64,000 bases of DNA from a gamma proteobacterium symbiont of Ctena orbiculata (GTDB taxonomy: Bacteria; Pseudomonadota; Gammaproteobacteria; Chromatiales; Chromatiaceae): assembly GCA_003058495.1 (NCBI GenBank), contig QBVC01000013.1:62001-126000 (forward strand), given 5' to 3'. A program made the translations under genes and the position numbers. Under the pieces are notes generated by a model. It saw nothing but the letters and a program-made list of their open reading frames with translations. It did not search any database and was not told where the DNA came from. This document shows, in pieces, positions 1-8,707 of the stretch. Position 1 is the first letter of the stretch. Every line of letters begins with the position of its first letter.

Positions 1-1
1 G

Positions 2-856
2 ACCACAAAGGCTTACTTCCTCGACGCCCGCATCCGGTCACGCGAAGAGATCTTGAAGACCGTGTGGCAGATCAAGCAGGACATGCGTGGGGATCGGCCC
101 AAACTCGTGTTCACCTTCGATGATACGGCCTTCGCCCTGCTTTACGAGGATGTGCTTGCCCAACCGGAAACGAAGATGGTTTTCTCCGGACTGAACCGTG
201 ACCTCAGTTACTACGACGGCCGCGCGCACTTCATCGAGGATCGAACTCCCGTCGCCAACATCACCGGCATCTTCGAATACCTTTTCATGCAGGAACAGTT
301 CTCGATACTGGAGGCGATACTCAACCGACCGGTGAACCGGGTGGCTGTGCTTTACTCCACTGACCCGGTGGGCCAGATCCTCAAGGATCAGATCCTCGAT
401 GAACTCAAGGGTACGCCCTATGCACAGCGCATTGAGTTGTTCCCGGCCGAGGATGTTCCGGCGATGCAGCGAAAAGCACGTGAAATTAACGACGATTCGG
501 ATATCGATGCCTACATCCCGGTCACTATGTCGGTGCCGGATCCCGCTGATGGAAAGCGCAAGACCATGGATCAGCTGGCACCACTGCTCACAAACACCAT
601 CCGCAAGATCGATCTCACCTTGAACTCGTCGTTCACCGAGTATGGATTTTTTGGCGGTGTCAGCATCGATTTCTACCAGATGGGCTTTCAGAGCGGCTAC
701 CTGGCAACCAGGCTGCTCAAGGGAGGCGCAATCGAGGGGGCCCAGGTAGAGAATGCCAGGCGCTCGATCATTGCCATCAATCGTCGTCGCATGGGAGAGT
801 TAGGTATCAGCCTCGGCCCCGAGTTACGCAGCATAGTCGACAAGTGGGTCGATTGA
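2..856 (+). CDS. ABC-type substrate-binding protein, 5'-truncated by window edge
   Basis: The reading frame is open from base 2, so the true start lies upstream of the window; the first in-frame start-like codon is a TTG at 53. The visible part is about 284 residues and ends with TGA at 854-856. Its alternating Rossmann-like strands (for example VNRVAVLYSTDP and IDAYIPVTMSVP) and its late segment on a bound-state tract (YQMGFQSGYLATRLL) resemble periplasmic substrate-binding proteins of the ABC_sub_bind class. In many proteobacteria such proteins sit beside GGDEF-EAL genes and feed them a periplasmic signal. Here the next gene, on the same strand, starts 26 bases downstream and is such a protein, so the two are probably co-transcribed. 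The ligand is unknown. Family assignment is by eye. Confidence 0.6.
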   Translation, partial: TTKAYFLDARIRSREEILKTVWQIKQDMRGDRPKLVFTFDDTAFALLYEDVLAQPETKMVFSGLNRDLSYYDGRAHFIEDRTPVANITGIFEYLFMQEQFSILEAILNRPVNRVAVLYSTDPVGQILKDQILDELKGTPYAQRIELFPAEDVPAMQRKAREINDDSDIDAYIPVTMSVPDPADGKRKTMDQLAPLLTNTIRKIDLTLNSSFTEYGFFGGVSIDFYQMGFQSGYLATRLLKGGAIEGAQVENARRSIIAINRRRMGELGISLGPELRSIVDKWVD

Positions 857-882
857 GCCTATAAATTCTTCGCTGGTACACC

Positions 883-3800
883 ATGGGTGATTCGGAACTA
901 CTGCCATTGATACCTGATATGGTCAGACTGGGCCTAATCAGCGGACTTCTGCTGTTGGGCCTGAGCGCGGCAAGTTCGCACCGTTTCCGTCGCCAAGACA
1001 CCCTGGATGCGCGCAAGGATACCACCTTCTCGGTCATTTTCGCTGTGGCCTGGGCCCTTGCCGAGATGGGGCCTAAGCTGCCTGCCATTTCCACCCTGCC
1101 TATTAGGTTGACTGATCTCGGCCTGGCTCTCTCCATCGCTTCACTGGTTCTGCTGGGAGGAGGAAAGCACAGTCGACGGAGGGTCTGGCTCTACCGTCTG
1201 GCACTTGCCATCGCAGCCTTGCTGGCACTGTTCACAGGCGGACGTTTCACTGGCGTGTTAGCTCCGTTCGTGGCCGTACTGGCCCTGTGGCATTGTTGGC
1301 ATGCCACGGGTTTGCAGCGAAGGCTGGCAATAGGAGCCGGCACCCTGTTGCTGCTTGTGGCTGCGGCGTACTGGGGCTTTTCGGCCTGGAAAGCCAACCT
1401 GGCGGAGACCCTGCTCATCGCCTGGATGGTGTATGCGATTTGGGCTGATGCCGGTTTGCCCCGTCCGCAACGCCGCCTACTGCTGGCAGCGCTGGTGATT
1501 TCCCCAGCACTTCTGACGCTGGCTGGACAACATGTCGACAAGGTCGAGGATGCATTTCGCCATAGCCTGTTACAGGAGGCTTATGTCCGGCTGGATCTGG
1601 CCCGGCACCGGATGGAGGTTCTCGACAAATATGGTCTCGATATGTTGAAGATTGGCGCTGCGGATCCGATCACGCTTCGTGCACTGGCTGGCGTGCCAGG
1701 CCAGCATGACCTGAAGTTCCGAGTGCTCAACCGCAAGATGGGCGCAGATACCAGCTTGTTGTTGGATACCCGGGGGCAGGTGATCGTCTGTTCTGATCCG
1801 GCGATTAGCGGAAAGAATTTTGCCTGGCGGCCCTTCTTCAAGGCAGCGATGGCCGGCGACACCTCAGGCTACATGGCACGTGGCGCCGTAACCGGCCTGC
1901 CGCGGGTCTTCTTCGCGCGACCGGTGGTCGATGAAACGGCGACGACCAGGGCCGTTATGGTCGCCGGTTTCGATCTGGATGCCTTGCTGGGCGATAACGT
2001 CCGCATGGATAGTGTGATCCTGAATCGGCAGGGTGTGATTTTGTATGGTCCGCCACCTTTCGATCGAGGGGCATTGTTCCCTGTCGGGGCCGAGGTGGAG
2101 TCCCTGGTGCGTGAGCGTCTGTTTAACGAGCAGGACCTGCAGCCCCTGGGATTCCAGCGTATTGCAAACGACTGGGTGCGTGACAGGTCAGGCCGTCTTT
2201 GGCTGTGGGTATCGAGCCCCCTCCCGGGTGGCGACTGGGAATTGAGCAAGTTGCTGTCGATCGAGCCACTGCTCGATCATCGGGCCCGGCAACTATCCCT
2301 AGTGTCACTGTTTATCGCCATCCTGGTATTGCTGGCTGTGCACTACCTGCAAAGTCGCACCTTTGTCAGCGCCCTGTTGGGGGAGGTCGATAAGCGGCGA
2401 CAGGCCGAGGGGACTCTTCACCAGGTCATTGACACCGTACCGATCCGAGTGTTCTGGAAGGACCTGGAGTGTCGCTACCTGGGATGCAACCCGCCTTTTG
2501 CCCGGGATGCCGGCAGAGAGTCGCCGGATGAGATGATCGGTCAGGATGATTTTAGCATGGGATGGGCAGAGCAGGCCGAAATCTACAGGGCGGACGACAG
2601 GCGGGTTATGGAGTCGGGTCAGGCGCGTCTTGACTATGAAGAACCCCAGAGTACTCCGGATAACCGCCTGATCTGGCTGCGTACCTCCAAGGTGCCGCTG
2701 CGTGACGCGTCGGGGAAAGTGTACGGTGTACTAGGCATCTACGACGATATCACGGCGCAGAAACGGATCGAGGCGCAGCTGAAGGATGCGGCCAGCGTGT
2801 TCGAACACGCCACCGAGGGTATCATCATCACCAGTCCGACAGGAGATATCCTTGACGTCAATGCCGCCTTTACACGCATCACCGGCTATAGTCGTGAAGA
2901 AGTGGTGGGCCGGAATCCAAGCATACTCAAGTCGGGAAAGCATGACCCTGAGTTCTATAAAGATCTGTGGCGCTCTCTGCACGAGCATGGCAGCTGGACC
3001 GGCGAGATATGGAACCGCCGCAAGAATGGCGAGATCTACCCGGAATCATTGACCATCAGCTCCGTACGGTCGCCCGATGGGCAGGTGCAGCGCTACGTGG
3101 CACTGTTCTCCGACATCAGAGCGCAGAAGGAGCAGCAGAGCCAGCTGGAGCACGTCGCGTATTACGACGCGCTTACCGGCCTGCCCAATCGCGTGCTGCT
3201 GGGTGACCGCCTGCGCCAGACTATGTTGCAGGCGTCGCGGCGCGATACACAGCTCGCCCTGGTCTATCTCGACCTGGACGGTTTCAAGGAGGTCAATGAC
3301 GACTACGGTCATGATGTCGGTGACCGTCTGCTGGTGACCCTTGCGGATCGCATGAAAAACGCCGTTCGTGAGGTCGATACCCTGGCCCGACTGGGGGGTG
3401 ACGAATTCGTCGCGTTGCTAGCGGATCTGCCGGATGTCGACACGAGTCTACCCTGGCTGCAGAGGTTGTTGCATGCCATTGCCGAACCGGTACATGATGA
3501 AGTCGGATTGCTACAGGTTTCAGCCAGCCTGGGGGTCAGCTTCTACCCACAGGCGGAACCCATCGATGCCGATCAGTTGCTGCGCCAGGCCGACCAGGCG
3601 ATGTACCAGGCGAAACTCGCCGGCAAGAACCGGTACCACCTGTTCGATGCAGTGCAGGACCGGGATCTGCGTGGCCAGCATGAAAGCGTTGAACGCATCC
3701 GGGCAGCCCTGGCAAAGCGCGAATTCGTGCTGCATTACCAACCCAAGGTCGACATGCGCCGGGGGCGCGTGATCGGCGTCGAGGCGCTGATACGTTGGCA

Positions 3801-4809
3801 ACACCCCGAAGAAGGACAGCTCTATCCTGGCAGCTTTCTGCCAACCATCAGCGATCATCCACTGATGCTAGAATTGGGTGACTGGGTCATCGAGAGCGCG
3901 TTGGAGCAGATTGTTGACTGGCGCGCAGCAGGCATTGCGCTGCCAGTGAGTGTCAACGTGGATGCCATGCAGCTGGTCCAGGCCGATTTCATTGACAATC
4001 TACGGGCCGCCCTGGCCCGTCATCCACAAGTACAGCCTGGAGATCTCGAGTTGGAAGTGCTGGAGACAAGCGCGCTGGAGGACATCACCAGGGTGTCGCA
4101 GATCATGCGTGACGTTCAGGCCCTGGGAGTTGGTTTTGCGCTAGACGATTTTGGCACCGGTTACTCCTCACTCACCTACCTCAAGCGCCTGCCGATCCAG
4201 ACCCTGAAGATCGACCAGAGCTTCGTGCATGACATGCTTGACGACCCGGAGGATCTGACCATCCTGGACGGCATGCTCAGTCTGGCAATCTCCTTCCGTC
4301 GGCAGGTGATTGCCGAGGGCGTAGAATCCGAAGCACATGGGGAACTGCTGCTGCAACTCGGGTGTGAACTGGGACAGGGCCACGCCATCGCCCGCCCCAT
4401 GCCGGCAGTCCAGATACCTGCATGGATGGCCAAGTGGCAACCGAAACCCACCTGGGTTGAGGCACAGAAGGCGGATCGCGATACCGTGTCGATCCTGTTC
4501 GCCATGGTTGAACACCGTGCCTGGATCCGGCAGCTACGCTGTCACCTGAACGACGAACAGGCTGCGCCGCCACTCGATGTGCATCAATGCAACCTTGGGA
4601 TCTGGCTCGATGCGCAGGTTGCGAAAAACAGTGCCGACGCCCCAGCCTTTGCAGAAATAGCGGCCCTGCATGACTCTATTCATCGCAAGGCGACTGAGTT
4701 GGTCGATCTGAAACTGCATGAAGGGAAGTCCCGTGCGATGGCGCGCATCGAGGAAATCCAACCCCAACACCAGGCATTAATTGCAGCGTTGCGCCGGCTG
4801 ATCGAATGA
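883..4809 (+). CDS. Membrane GGDEF-EAL cyclic-di-GMP enzyme with sensor, two PAS and C-terminal CZB domain
   Basis: This 1308-residue protein is expected to make and/or break cyclic di-GMP at the inner membrane. The order is: several hydrophobic spans (about 15-215), a periplasmic dCache-like sensor (about 220-465), a span near 472-490, two PAS domains (about 510-630 and 635-755), GGDEF (about 757-925) and EAL (about 940-1185). The GGDEF motif (838-842) is intact and has an RxxD inhibitory site at 829-832. EAL (967-969) and DDFGTGYSSL (from 1088) are also intact, so both activities are possible. The last ~110 residues look like a CZB zinc-binding domain, with the H...C...H...H pattern at H1211, C1236, H1263 and H1267. 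CZB domains are known from chemoreceptors and from the cyclase DgcZ, where zinc controls activity. No clear ribosome binding site precedes the ATG. Confidence 0.93.
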   Translation: MGDSELLPLIPDMVRLGLISGLLLLGLSAASSHRFRRQDTLDARKDTTFSVIFAVAWALAEMGPKLPAISTLPIRLTDLGLALSIASLVLLGGGKHSRRRVWLYRLALAIAALLALFTGGRFTGVLAPFVAVLALWHCWHATGLQRRLAIGAGTLLLLVAAAYWGFSAWKANLAETLLIAWMVYAIWADAGLPRPQRRLLLAALVISPALLTLAGQHVDKVEDAFRHSLLQEAYVRLDLARHRMEVLDKYGLDMLKIGAADPITLRALAGVPGQHDLKFRVLNRKMGADTSLLLDTRGQVIVCSDPAISGKNFAWRPFFKAAMAGDTSGYMARGAVTGLPRVFFARPVVDETATTRAVMVAGFDLDALLGDNVRMDSVILNRQGVILYGPPPFDRGALFPVGAEVESLVRERLFNEQDLQPLGFQRIANDWVRDRSGRLWLWVSSPLPGGDWELSKLLSIEPLLDHRARQLSLVSLFIAILVLLAVHYLQSRTFVSALLGEVDKRRQAEGTLHQVIDTVPIRVFWKDLECRYLGCNPPFARDAGRESPDEMIGQDDFSMGWAEQAEIYRADDRRVMESGQARLDYEEPQSTPDNRLIWLRTSKVPLRDASGKVYGVLGIYDDITAQKRIEAQLKDAASVFEHATEGIIITSPTGDILDVNAAFTRITGYSREEVVGRNPSILKSGKHDPEFYKDLWRSLHEHGSWTGEIWNRRKNGEIYPESLTISSVRSPDGQVQRYVALFSDIRAQKEQQSQLEHVAYYDALTGLPNRVLLGDRLRQTMLQASRRDTQLALVYLDLDGFKEVNDDYGHDVGDRLLVTLADRMKNAVREVDTLARLGGDEFVALLADLPDVDTSLPWLQRLLHAIAEPVHDEVGLLQVSASLGVSFYPQAEPIDADQLLRQADQAMYQAKLAGKNRYHLFDAVQDRDLRGQHESVERIRAALAKREFVLHYQPKVDMRRGRVIGVEALIRWQHPEEGQLYPGSFLPTISDHPLMLELGDWVIESALEQIVDWRAAGIALPVSVNVDAMQLVQADFIDNLRAALARHPQVQPGDLELEVLETSALEDITRVSQIMRDVQALGVGFALDDFGTGYSSLTYLKRLPIQTLKIDQSFVHDMLDDPEDLTILDGMLSLAISFRRQVIAEGVESEAHGELLLQLGCELGQGHAIARPMPAVQIPAWMAKWQPKPTWVEAQKADRDTVSILFAMVEHRAWIRQLRCHLNDEQAAPPLDVHQCNLGIWLDAQVAKNSADAPAFAEIAALHDSIHRKATELVDLKLHEGKSRAMARIEEIQPQHQALIAALRRLIE

Positions 4810-5392
4810 GGCCAGAAAGCATATCCACAAAAGTCAACCGCGAACTCGAACAGGGGTCTGGGAGAAGGATGAAAATGACCTGTTGTATTACTGCCTTGCC
4901 ATAAGCGATTCAGATTACAAGCGTCATTCCGCCACTGAGGATCTTGTTATTGCACAGACAAACCAACAATAACTTGTGGCAGTTTGCACTTAATATGACA
5001 GAGGGTGTCAGGTCAGGCAACGCTGAGATGGGATATTCTAGCTGCACGTCATTCCGGCGCAGGCCGGAATCCAGGAGACCGAGCCACCAGCCCTCACTTT
5101 GGCCTGGCCATGGTATGCGCTTCTCAACCTTGAGTTTGTTAGTCACTTCGCTCATACCCCTGAATACCTGGATTCCGGCATTCGCCGGAATGACGAACAG
5201 TCTATTTGGTTTATTTTAGAAAGATCGGCCTGTTTGTTGTCAACAGTCAGCGCTAGGTAAACCAGCAACAACCGCCATGTCTGGTCATGGCTACTACAAA
5301 TAACGATCATAGCTGGTCGTGACTACTCCAGCTTAACCCTGCGAACCTGGCCAATGCAGTGACAGCAGCGTATCTGAACGTTTCACTACGGC
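4810..5392. other. Intergenic region with dispersed repeats, no convincing gene
   Basis: About 580 bases separate the cyclic-di-GMP gene from the convergent ankyrin gene. The open frames here have no ribosome binding site or recognisable protein features. The region holds two oppositely oriented copies of a GTCATTCCGG...CCGGAATCCAGG palindrome (5048-5075 and 5167-5194). It also has an imperfect direct repeat of about 22 bases (5276-5297 and 5308-5329, both containing CTGGTC and CTACT). Confidence 0.6.
5048..5194. repeat. Inverted pair of palindromic 28-base repeats (REP/MITE-like)
   Basis: The copies at 5048-5075 and 5167-5194 are near reverse complements of each other, and each is itself palindromic around CCGG...CCGG. 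Short palindromes of this type are scattered between genes in many gammaproteobacterial genomes. A partial third copy (GTCATTCCG) begins near 4922. No transposase is present, so this would be a non-autonomous element. Confidence 0.7.
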
Positions 5393-6148
5393 CTACTCGG
5401 CTGCAGCTGTCGCGCCACCACACTTCAGCAGCGCCAGCATCTCCCTGTTCTCCAGTTTATTGGCAAAATCACAGGCGTCGACCTCCTGCTTGCCCATTTT
5501 CAGGTAGTCCGCCGCCTTCATTGTCTGCTTGGGATCGGCGCCGTTGTTCAGCAGCAGTTTGACCATCTTATTGCTGCCGTTGTTGATGGCGTACATGAGC
5601 GGCGTCAGATCCTCATCACTTACCCTGTAGTTGACATCAGCGCCGTTTTCCAGCAGCAGCCTGACCGCTTCGATCTTTTCCTCGCTGACCGCCTCTTGCA
5701 GCAGCGTCCTGCTGAACATGGTTGTCACATTGAGATCCAGCCCCAGTTGAATCGCCTTTTTCAACTGCGCATCCCGTTCCTCGACTCCCGGCTCAAACAG
5801 CACAAGCTGAAGCAACTCACCCTTCTCAACCGCCGCTTTATAGGCTTCACACCCCTGCTCTGAGCCAAAATCACAAGCGAGTTTGGTATATTTGTAGGCC
5901 TCAACGATATCTTTGGAATCAACACCGAATCTGGTTTCCCCCTCCAGATAGGCCGACGCCATGACAAGACAGAGCTCGCCGCTTTTCTGTTCGACACAGT
6001 ACTCTCTTATCCTTTCGCCTGCCTCTTTGAAACGCTGATGCGAAACAAGAGAGGTAATCTCCCTTTGCCAACCTGCGGGGGCTTCTGCCGCCATTGATGC
6101 AGGGGGTAGAATGAGCAGTGCCATGAGCGTGATAACTACCAGTTTCAT
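5393..6148 (-). CDS. Secreted ankyrin-repeat protein
   Basis: The 251-residue product begins with a typical Sec signal peptide ending near SMAAEA, so it should be periplasmic. Residues about 40-110 are helical and cysteine-containing, in the manner of Sel1-like repeats (VMASAYLEG, YKYTKLACDFGSEQGC). Residues about 145-215 are ankyrin repeats, with hallmark segments such as AVRLLLENGADVNYR and PLMYAINNG. Ankyrin repeats usually mediate protein binding; the partner is unknown. It starts at an ATG preceded by AAAGG at good spacing. It is on the same strand as the redox cluster but is separated from it by 116 bases, so it may be independent. Confidence 0.8.
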   Translation of the reverse strand: MKLVVITLMALLILPPASMAAEAPAGWQREITSLVSHQRFKEAGERIREYCVEQKSGELCLVMASAYLEGETRFGVDSKDIVEAYKYTKLACDFGSEQGCEAYKAAVEKGELLQLVLFEPGVEERDAQLKKAIQLGLDLNVTTMFSRTLLQEAVSEEKIEAVRLLLENGADVNYRVSDEDLTPLMYAINNGSNKMVKLLLNNGADPKQTMKAADYLKMGKQEVDACDFANKLENREMLALLKCGGATAAAE

Positions 6149-6264
6149 AATTTTGCCTTTGAGCTGCCTATTGCATTTACGATACCAGCGAACTTTCTTC
6201 GATTCTGCAAACCTATGTGCCAGACCTGATTTGGAGATTCATTGATAAAACAATCAACCTACTC

Positions 6265-7173
6265 TTAACCGATCGGGCCACCCATATCATCGGTGCTGTC
6301 ATGCATCTCCCCGCCCCAATCTATCCACTCCACCAGGGAGCCGTCATAGAGCCGGGCTGCCGGGTTTTCAAGAATCCGATACAGGACAAACCAGCCCAAC
6401 GCCGCCCAGACGCCGGTATCGCTGAATGTGGCAAGCGCCCCTTTGGTCTGAATGTCGTAACGCGCAAATTCCTGCCGGATGATTTCCACGGGCAGGAACC
6501 GTCCTGTGTCAGCATCCAGCAACCGTTCAGGCGGAATCCCGACGCCGTCGTAGATCGTTCCGGCTTCCGGCACCCGCGGGTCACGCCTGTAGCCTTCGAA
6601 ATAGGGCTTGGGCCGCAGATCGATCACCGGCCTGTTGTTCCCCAGCAAATCCTCCACGCGATTGCTGTCGGCCAGCAACTCGGGTTGAAAGCTGACAGTG
6701 CACGCCTTTGGCTCCACGGATGGCGCGCCTTTGACCAGCTCCTGAGCGTGCAGCGACTCAATACCGCCGTCCAATAGCGCAACCCGCCGAAAGCCGGCCA
6801 TCATCAGGCTCCAGACGACACGCGCCGCTTCGGCGACCTGCCTGGGTTGCCTGGCGGAGCCGACCACGATTACGGATTCCTTACCCTCCAGTCCCAGGCC
6901 GCCCAGCAGCGCCGCCAGTCTTTTCTCGTCAGGCAGGTAACCGGGCAGGCCGTAGCGATCAACCTGCCAAGGGTGTGCCTCAAAACCGGCCCAACGCGCC
7001 TGCGGCCAGTGGCCGGCCATGAACTCGGCGCGGGGCCTGACATCCAGAACGACGACCTTCTCTTTGTTCCGGGAGAGCCATGCGCCATCCACCAATACCG
7101 GCAATGGCGCCGCCAAAAGCTGTAACGGCGAGAGACACACAAGCAGCGCCAGGATGCGCAACGGCAAGGCCAT
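6265..7173 (-). CDS. Secreted tandem rhodanese-like protein lacking the catalytic cysteine
   Basis: A 302-residue protein with an N-terminal signal peptide (cleavage near LLAAPLP) and two rhodanese folds, about 25-145 and 160-290. The usual rhodanese landmarks are present: VLDVRPRAEF in domain 1, and VIDLRPKPYFEG plus a final GSLVEWIDWG in domain 2. In the second domain the active-site loop, normally CxxGxxA, reads FSDTGVWA, so Ser251 stands where the sulfur-carrying Cys belongs; domain 1 reads VGSARQPRQVA there. Persulfide chemistry is therefore unlikely, and the fold may bind rather than catalyse. Its ATG overlaps the stop of the upstream gene by one base (TAATG), so it is the last gene of the cytochrome operon. 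Confidence 0.85.
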   Translation of the reverse strand: MALPLRILALLVCLSPLQLLAAPLPVLVDGAWLSRNKEKVVVLDVRPRAEFMAGHWPQARWAGFEAHPWQVDRYGLPGYLPDEKRLAALLGGLGLEGKESVIVVGSARQPRQVAEAARVVWSLMMAGFRRVALLDGGIESLHAQELVKGAPSVEPKACTVSFQPELLADSNRVEDLLGNNRPVIDLRPKPYFEGYRRDPRVPEAGTIYDGVGIPPERLLDADTGRFLPVEIIRQEFARYDIQTKGALATFSDTGVWAALGWFVLYRILENPAARLYDGSLVEWIDWGGEMHDSTDDMGGPIG

Positions 7174-8102
7174 TATGAGCGCGTCACGCAGCTATTCAGT
7201 TCGGAAGCCAGATTGCCGAACCATTTAAAATAGCCTCCCGTCGTTTTCGGCATCTTCTCGCCGGCGGGATCCAATACAACACTGTTCAAACCGGCCCGAT
7301 CCAATGCGGATATAAGTTGCGGATCCAAGGGTTCGGCTGCCACCACGCATCCGGCGCCCCTGGCCCTGGCCTTGTCGACGATGTCCCGGGCGCTTCCGCC
7401 GGCCGGAACCGTTCTCAGTCGATAGCGCTGTTCCAGGTAGTGAAACTCATCCTGCAGGACCAAGAACGGCTTTCCGCTGACATTATGAAAAAGTTTGTTG
7501 ACCCGTATGTCCAGCTCCCAGAGGGCCTGGATGATCTGATCCGAATTGCCCTGGTAGGCCCAGTGGTTGCGTTGGTCCAGCCCCTGAAATACCATCGTGA
7601 TCGCCTCCAGGGCCGCCATGGCGTTCAGCGGATCCAGCCAATAGAGGGTGTCGATCGCCCCTTCGGGCCGTATGGTTTGCACCATGCCGTATCCCTTGCC
7701 CAGGGACTCCATGTGCGGATCTTCGTCTTCCTTCGGCGCCTTCCACTCTGCCGGGGTCCGCTTGGCCAACTGGTGGACTCCGGCCGCGTCGATCAGGGAG
7801 ACTGCCGCCTGGCCGGATTCCGCCAACTGCTTCCCAAGCTCGGGTTCCAACGTCGCGCCGCTCCAGAAGATGACCGTTAGACCGTCCGGTATCCGCCAGT
7901 GTCCGCTTTCATCCCTCTCCACCAACAGCACCTCCACCGGGCTGCCCCAGGCCAGCGCGGAAGCCAGGGTGAACATCGGGGGTTGGGTAACGCCGACGCG
8001 GAACCCGGCCTGTGGCGTCTCTTTGGCAGGCATGTCACCGCCGACCAGCGGTGCGACAAGTCCCAACCAGAGCGCGATCACGCCCGCAACCAATCTAGCC
8101 AT
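7173..8102 (-). CDS. ZnuA/TroA-like periplasmic metal-binding protein paralog
   Basis: A secreted protein of 309 residues. The chosen ATG at 8102 has GGAG about 7 bases upstream; a GTG at 8108 is also in frame but sits against that GGAG. It resembles the zinc/manganese solute-binding family of ABC importers, with a segment like KPFLVLQDEFHYLEQRYRL in place of the ZnuA strand-helix (typically ...VFHDAYGYF...) and a late VVLDPAG. The His that normally binds metal in that strand is Gln here. There is no permease or ATPase gene nearby. It therefore looks like a repurposed paralog, perhaps a chaperone or metal carrier for the neighbouring cytochromes. Its stop overlaps the start of the rhodanese-like gene. 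Confidence 0.65.
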   Translation of the reverse strand: MARLVAGVIALWLGLVAPLVGGDMPAKETPQAGFRVGVTQPPMFTLASALAWGSPVEVLLVERDESGHWRIPDGLTVIFWSGATLEPELGKQLAESGQAAVSLIDAAGVHQLAKRTPAEWKAPKEDEDPHMESLGKGYGMVQTIRPEGAIDTLYWLDPLNAMAALEAITMVFQGLDQRNHWAYQGNSDQIIQALWELDIRVNKLFHNVSGKPFLVLQDEFHYLEQRYRLRTVPAGGSARDIVDKARARGAGCVVAAEPLDPQLISALDRAGLNSVVLDPAGEKMPKTTGGYFKWFGNLASELNSCVTRS

Positions 8103-8125
8103 AACCACTCCAATCCAACGCTTCG

Positions 8126-8707
8126 CTATTGCGCATTTGTCCCCCGGCTGTTTTTCGCCAACTGTCCCTTCACCTTGGCCAGCAACGCTTGATACGGCCC
8201 CAACTCGGCCAAGGTGAGATGGCGGACCCCGCTGTGGGAGTTGAAGGTGACGACGATTTTGTGCCCCTTCTCCATCTCCTCGAGGATCTTCGCGGCGATG
8301 TCAGGGGAGATCATCAGGTTGTTACCCTTGGGTGCCGTGATCTTGTGGCGGCTGTGCCTGTCGATGCCGATGGTGACCGTGGTTCCCGCCTTGAATCCCT
8401 GGTAGGTGGCGATCACAAAGCCAACGGAATCGGGTGTCCATGCGGGCCCCACCTGGATAAAATTCTTCGCCTTCCACTCGCCGAACTGTTCGATGTGAAA
8501 CATGCGGCAGTAGATCCTGTTCTCCTCCATCTCGTCGCAGGTCGCCTTCCAGGTTCCGGCCCGCTCTTCGAACAGGTGATCCCGCTGCATCGGCACGGGC
8601 ATCTGCTGCTCCTTCATCGCGCCATCATCCGCCGCCACCGCCAAGGCGGGAGCGATGCAAAATCCAATCGCCAAGAGCAAAACAGCCGTGACCCGGGGCT
8701 TATTCAT
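8126..8707 (-). CDS. Small secreted protein, possibly IalB-like
   Basis: A 193-residue exported protein with a clear signal peptide (cleavage near ALAVAADD). The ATG at 8707 overlaps the stop of the upstream cytochrome gene as TGATG, implying translational coupling. After the signal it has TWKATCDE and IYCRMFHIE, two cysteines that could form a disulfide, then a beta-rich stretch (VGFVIATYQGF, TVTIGIDRHSRHKI) and a closing helix. The layout recalls the IalB family, but the match is weak, so the function is unassigned. Its tight linkage to the pentaheme cytochrome suggests a periplasmic partner or assembly factor. Confidence 0.7.
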   Translation of the reverse strand: MNKPRVTAVLLLAIGFCIAPALAVAADDGAMKEQQMPVPMQRDHLFEERAGTWKATCDEMEENRIYCRMFHIEQFGEWKAKNFIQVGPAWTPDSVGFVIATYQGFKAGTTVTIGIDRHSRHKITAPKGNNLMISPDIAAKILEEMEKGHKIVVTFNSHSGVRHLTLAELGPYQALLAKVKGQLAKNSRGTNAQ

